From Hybos culiciformis (lineage: Eukaryota; Arthropoda; Insecta; Diptera; Hybotidae): 64,000 bases of DNA. How positions within the stretch are numbered: position 1 is the first letter of the stretch; every line of letters begins with the position of its first letter. The notes beneath the pieces were generated by a model, which was given only the letters and a program-made list of their open reading frames with translations, was not told the origin of the DNA and made no database searches. The stretch is taken from positions 62,940,108-63,004,107 of the forward strand of contig OZ023273.1 of NCBI GenBank assembly GCA_964007475.1, read 5' to 3'. A program made the translations under genes and the position numbers. Below, piece by piece: positions 60,325 through 64,000 of this stretch.

Positions 60325-60571
60325 GTAAGAATAAGTATATTTTTATATCCAATAAAAATATTATTTTTACTTATTAATTTTTATTAATCTGTTTTCCACC
60401 TTTTTAATCTCCAACAAGCGTCGTTAATTAATTTTTAAATCACAAACTTGCCATTGTGGCGTATATAATATTTAGCGCCTTTTCGTGTCTAGTACAATTA
60501 CTACTTTATAGCCTAGTTAATAAGCCGCACATAACTTACATCTAACATAACTAAAGTTAACTATTGTAACA
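60324..60571 (-). repeat. Gypsy 5' LTR
   Basis: 248 bp with TG...CA ends, differing from the 3' LTR at about two positions (AGCGCC against AGCACC; ACTTACATC against ACATACATC). In the element's own orientation it is the promoter LTR. Confidence 0.93.
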
Positions 60572-60576
60572 AATAT

Positions 60577-60790
60577 GAAGTTTGTTAATATGTATATAAT
60601 CAAAAAGTTCCTTACGTCTTTTATTTTCTCCGGTGCTGCCCCACATCGGGTTAACATTCGCATCCGCGCTGATGATTAACTCTGTATTACTTCTCTTCCC
60701 GTGTGTGGTGATATCTTCAATCTCCTTTGTTGGTGGTGGTTTGATTGATGACATCATTAGGAAGGTATGTCGGAGAACAACTTCTAAAAC
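60577..60790 (-). pseudogene. Endonuclease N-terminal fragment of non-LTR element 3
   Basis: The minus strand reads SIKPPPTKEIEDI, then ELIISADANVNPMWGS and NKRRKELFDYIHINKLHI. This is the middle of an R1-like APE endonuclease (IIxxDANAHxxxWGS type, here NVNPMWGS). It continues across the gypsy insertion into NKRNRPTFIRQEV at 55,944. Sequence upstream of 60,790 is A/T tract, so the 5' part is missing. Confidence 0.8.
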
Positions 60791-62023
60791 CGGTGAAAAA
60801 ATTTTTATTTTTTTTTATTTTTATTATAAGAACAAAATATTTTATTAATAGTATAATAACATAAAAAAATAACGAAAAATAACAATTACTTCATATACAA
60901 ATTCGGTTTCGGTATAAACGGAGTTGATAAAAAATTACTTGAATTGATGAAAAATTTTATGGTACATATTTAAAAAAAAACGTAAATTTTAAGAAAATTT
61001 GATATTTTTACGCTTTTATATCGTTTTACTTTATTTAATTTTAATAAGTGTTAAAATTAATCTCCAAAACCAGAGATTACGCTCTCAATGCCGGAGACCG
61101 GAGATTGATCTTCAAAAACGGAGACTCCGGGCGAAAACCGGAGACCTAATTGGGCCATACTTTTTCGGTTCCGTTATCCGATTTTGAATGGCTACCTCCA
61201 GTGATATGGCACCCAGCATGTTCTTCTATAATAAGAAGGGCATTACTGATCTCCCATCAATGAGGGTATCCCTACCGTCCATGTTCAGACCTCTGAGAAC
61301 ATCCCCAGGATTTCTCCTGTAAGATTATTTTAAGCTTAAAAAATTAAAAAAAGCTATTATTTTTTGTAATACTTTTTAAAATCCCTAATTCTACATCTAA
61401 GTCTATTTATTCATTCCTATCTTTCTTCCTAATTCATTTATTCATCTAATCACGGAAGATTATTTTACAACGAAAAACAATTTTTTATTTTTGTTTTCAT
61501 TCAGCCATCAAAAATTATCTGTAATCATTTTTCTATCTTTTGATGGAACTTAAGTATTCTAAGTATTAAATATAAGATTTCATTCTTATCAAATATTAGT
61601 TTTCTATCTGAAACATTTCTTTGTATATTATTTATATATTATATGGTATTCCTGATTCGTTTAGTATGAATTTTTTATTTTTATCTAAAACTCTTTTTTT
61701 ATTTTTAAATTAAATTTCTTTTTTACATTTTAGTAGATTTAAATGTTACTAGCCCAGTCCTATATTTTTAGCAACGTTTTAAAAAAAATAGCAATTGTGT
61801 GGAAAAATTAATAAATTTTTTAAATAAAGATTTTTTATTTTAGGGTTTTGAAACTAAGGATTTGTAAATCGTGACAAAACCAAGATTTACAACAATTTTA
61901 AATTAAGTAAATTCACACATAGTAGCTAAAGTGAAAAATAACAAATAATAGATAACACATAGTAGATTTAATTTTTTTTTTTTATTAAAATATTCAAATT
62001 AAAGTTTAAATATTAAAGTAATT
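60791..62023. other. Gene-free region with CGGAGA words and an unassigned relic
   Basis: At 61,055-61,150 the word CGGAGA/GGAGA recurs about seven times (CCGGAGACCGGAGATT; AACGGAGACTCC; AACCGGAGACC), reminiscent of foldback arms, but no pairing partner was found. A balanced-composition block at 61,190-61,320 looks like an old coding relic; its minus strand reads NPGDVLRGLNMDGRDTLID in one frame. I do not recognise it. The last 140 bp are the upstream flank shared with citrate carrier copy 1. Confidence 0.4.
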
Positions 62024-64000
62024 ATGGACAAAGATTATCCCTTAAAGTGCAATAAACTCATTAATCCATTTATTCAAAGACCTTGGTTAATTAAAAATTC
62101 GTCTGCAGCATCAGCAGTAGAAGGAAAAAACAAAGGTTTAAAAGGTATTGTAGCTGGTGCAATAACAGGTGGAATTGAAATTTCAATAACTTATCCCGCA
62201 GAATTTGTTAAAACTCAATTACAGTTGGATGAAAAAGGTGATTAATTTATTTCATTAATTTATCTCATTTTATTTTGATATTTTTTTTATTTGCTTCGTC
62301 CAGTCGTTGTTTGTTTTGTAGTGTTTTTTACATTCTGAAAATTTTCTGTAAAAAGATTTTCTATAATTGATCTTCATTCAAATTTCATTTTCATACATAG
62401 TTTATTGCTTACGTTTTTTTTACTGTTATTGGCTTCAATTTCTTTTTTTTTAATCTTCATAATCTTCTATAAAATAATTATTCCGATTTGTTATTCAATG
62501 CCAAAAAATATTGCTTATTTGCTGTTATTAATAATTGACAGCATCTTTTATAGTTTTAGTTAAACTTTTGAATTAAAAAAAGTTTTTTGAAATTTAATTT
62601 CGATCATATACAAAAAAAATGTAACACGTTTTTATTGTTTGTAAAAGTTTTTGACTCCATAACTAGGGAAAGTCAATTGTTTTATCAGAAGACAATTTAC
62701 AATTCATTTATCATTTTTATAAAATAAAATTAATAATTAAACTTTTTGTTATGATATCTCAAAAATTATCTTTTTTAGGAGAATTGAAAAAATACAATGG
62801 AATCTGGGATTGTGTTAAAAAAACTGTTAGTCAAAAAGGTGTTATTGGCCTATATCGTGGGCTAGACGTTTTACTATACGGATCTATACCACAAGCAGCC
62901 ATTAGATTTGGAGCTTTTGAATATTTTAGAGTTAATATGATTGATAGTAAAGGTGATTTAAGCACCGCAGGTAAGCTTTTATGTGGATTAGGTGCGGGTG
63001 TTTGTGAAGCAATATTTGTAGTTACACCTATGGAGACTATCAAAGTTAAATTTATTAATGATCAACGTAGTTCGAAACCAAAATTTAGAGGTTTTATCCA
63101 CGGTGTTGGAATGATTATCAAACAAGACGGTAAATTGTATTAAAAATTAACATAATTTGTATAATATTCACTTAATATTACTTATTTGGCTTTCACAAAA
63201 AAATCGGAAATCATCAATTTTGTTTTATATCTCCGAAGTATTGAGTGCAATTGGACTCCTAATATAACAACAAGATTAAAAATCCTAAAAACAGACCGTC
63301 GTCCCTGAATAAAAAAAATTGTAAAAAAATTAAAAAAAAATAATTTCCTCTTTTTAGGTATTGTGGGCACATATAAAGGATTAACACCGACAATAATGAG
63401 ACAAGGATCAAATCAAGCTATTCGTTTTTATGTGATGGAAAGCTTAAAAGAATTGTACAAAGGCGATGATAAAAATAAACCAGTACCTCAAATACTTGTA
63501 GGAATTTTCGGCTCTATTGCTGGTGCGGCCAGTGTTTTCGGAAATACTCCTATAGATGTTCTCAAAACTCGAATGCAAGGTCTAGAAGCATCAAAATATA
63601 AGTCAACTCTAGATTGTGCTATGAAAATTTGGAAAAACGAAGGACCAGCTGCATTTTATAAAGGAACAATACCGAGATTAAGTCGAGTTTGCGTAGACGT
63701 TGCCATTACATTTATGGTATATGACTCATTTATGAATATTTTTAATAAAATGTGGCCATAACTTAAAAGTATTTCTAATTGAAAGTTATTTTATAACTTA
63801 AAACGTTTTTTCAGAATTTTGGATAATCAGTTACGATAACTTCAATGAATATACATTTTTTATCAGGTTAAAAGTTAATTGATTTAAAAAAAAATGGAAA
63901 ACAGAAAGATAACTAAAAAAAAAATGGCACTAACTTTAATGCCAAATACCTAACTTATAAGACACTTTTTGTTTAATTATTAGAAATGTTTTTTTGAAAG
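61883..64000 (+). repeat. Segmental duplication unit, copy 2 (runs off the window)
   Basis: Counterpart of 40,013-42,045. It starts at TTTACAACAATTTT and includes shared leader, exons, second intron and 3' flank up to the last base of the window. Confidence 0.85.
62024..63761 (+). CDS. SLC25A1: Mitochondrial tricarboxylate (citrate) carrier, copy 2
   Basis: Exons 62,024-62,237, 62,779-63,129 and 63,358-63,761 give 322 residues, exactly the length and exon phases of copy 1. Carrier motifs are [18 protein letters not shown] and TPIDVLKTR. Most differences lie in the N-terminal segment ([17 protein letters not shown] against [17 protein letters not shown]) and in the first helix; exon 2 is nearly identical. 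Intron 2 is 228 bp in both copies, while intron 1 differs (541 against 448 bp). No stop or splice defect is visible, so this looks like a second working gene. Recent duplication or gene conversion would explain the matching intron. Confidence 0.95.

Larger units (their letters stand above)
55945..60571 (-). mobile_element. Ty3/gypsy LTR retrotransposon, full-length but defective
   Basis: The 4627-bp element has 248-bp LTRs at both ends (55,945-56,192 and 60,324-60,571; about two differences) and a 5-bp target duplication AATAT (55,940-55,944 and 60,572-60,576). On the minus strand the order is LTR, primer-binding site, gag, protease, reverse transcriptase, RNase H, integrase, polypurine tract, LTR; RNase H before integrase marks Ty3/gypsy. 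No envelope gene is present. It sits in the endonuclease of element 3. The low LTR divergence points to recent insertion, yet the coding region is broken in three or more places. Confidence 0.95.

Noticed and set aside
50160..60571. Possibility that the LTR element is an endogenous retrovirus with an envelope gene.
   Set aside because: Between integrase and the 3' LTR there is only a short pol tail and a polypurine tract; no signal peptide, furin site or membrane-anchor frame is visible.

Overview
The window is AT-rich nuclear DNA from an insect or insect-like arthropod. Its genes are split by short introns with GT-AG ends and encode arthropod/metazoan proteins: POGLUT1/rumi, a TMTC4-type O-mannosyltransferase, BCS1L, a claudin-like four-span protein and two mitochondrial citrate carriers. 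The intergenic DNA is dense in retroelements and inverted-repeat DNA transposons. I cannot fix the order from this sequence alone.

Layout. 1-15,293: no gene found; AT-rich DNA with several inverted-repeat elements, including two hAT-like elements with exact 8-bp target duplications (8852-9703, 13142-13925) and a large GC-cored foldback element (11665-12931). 15,294-17,635 (+): POGLUT1 homologue, two exons, with a second foldback element in its intron. 18,024-22,738 (-): TMTC4-like gene, 13 exons, convergent with POGLUT1. 23,281-24,669: nested miniature elements. 25,323-27,749 (-): BCS1L, 8 exons; a 1.7-kb inverted-repeat element lies about 120 bp upstream of its start codon. 31,009-32,328 (+): claudin-like gene, 4 exons. 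34,412-34,702 (-): a 70-residue ORF split over two exons. 35,209-38,150: a putative foldback element and a well-defined foldback element (9-bp target duplication) that carries a tRNA-like pol III promoter. 40,171-41,815 and 62,024-63,761 (+): two intact SLC25A1-type citrate carrier genes, a direct segmental duplication.

Between the two carrier genes lies a layered retroelement block, all on the minus strand: a decayed Jockey/CR1-type non-LTR element (element 1), a 5'-truncated second non-LTR element inserted in its ORF1 (element 2), part of an R1-like endonuclease (element 3), and a Ty3/gypsy LTR element inserted in that endonuclease. A 6.3-kb piece of this block is tandemly duplicated (45,176-51,492 and 51,493-57,778) with very few differences.

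The most unusual feature is a set of foldback elements whose arms are built from many copies of a short, often self-complementary word. Each element has its own word (TTGTACAA with CCA flanks; ATAAATAATGTCG; AGTTACGG..CCGTAACT; AATCCCGGAA; TTCTCAGCCAC; GAAGTAGT). Two of them share the same GC-rich, G-quadruplex-capable core although their arms are unrelated. All exon joins were worked out by hand from reading frame and splice sites; no search or alignment was run.
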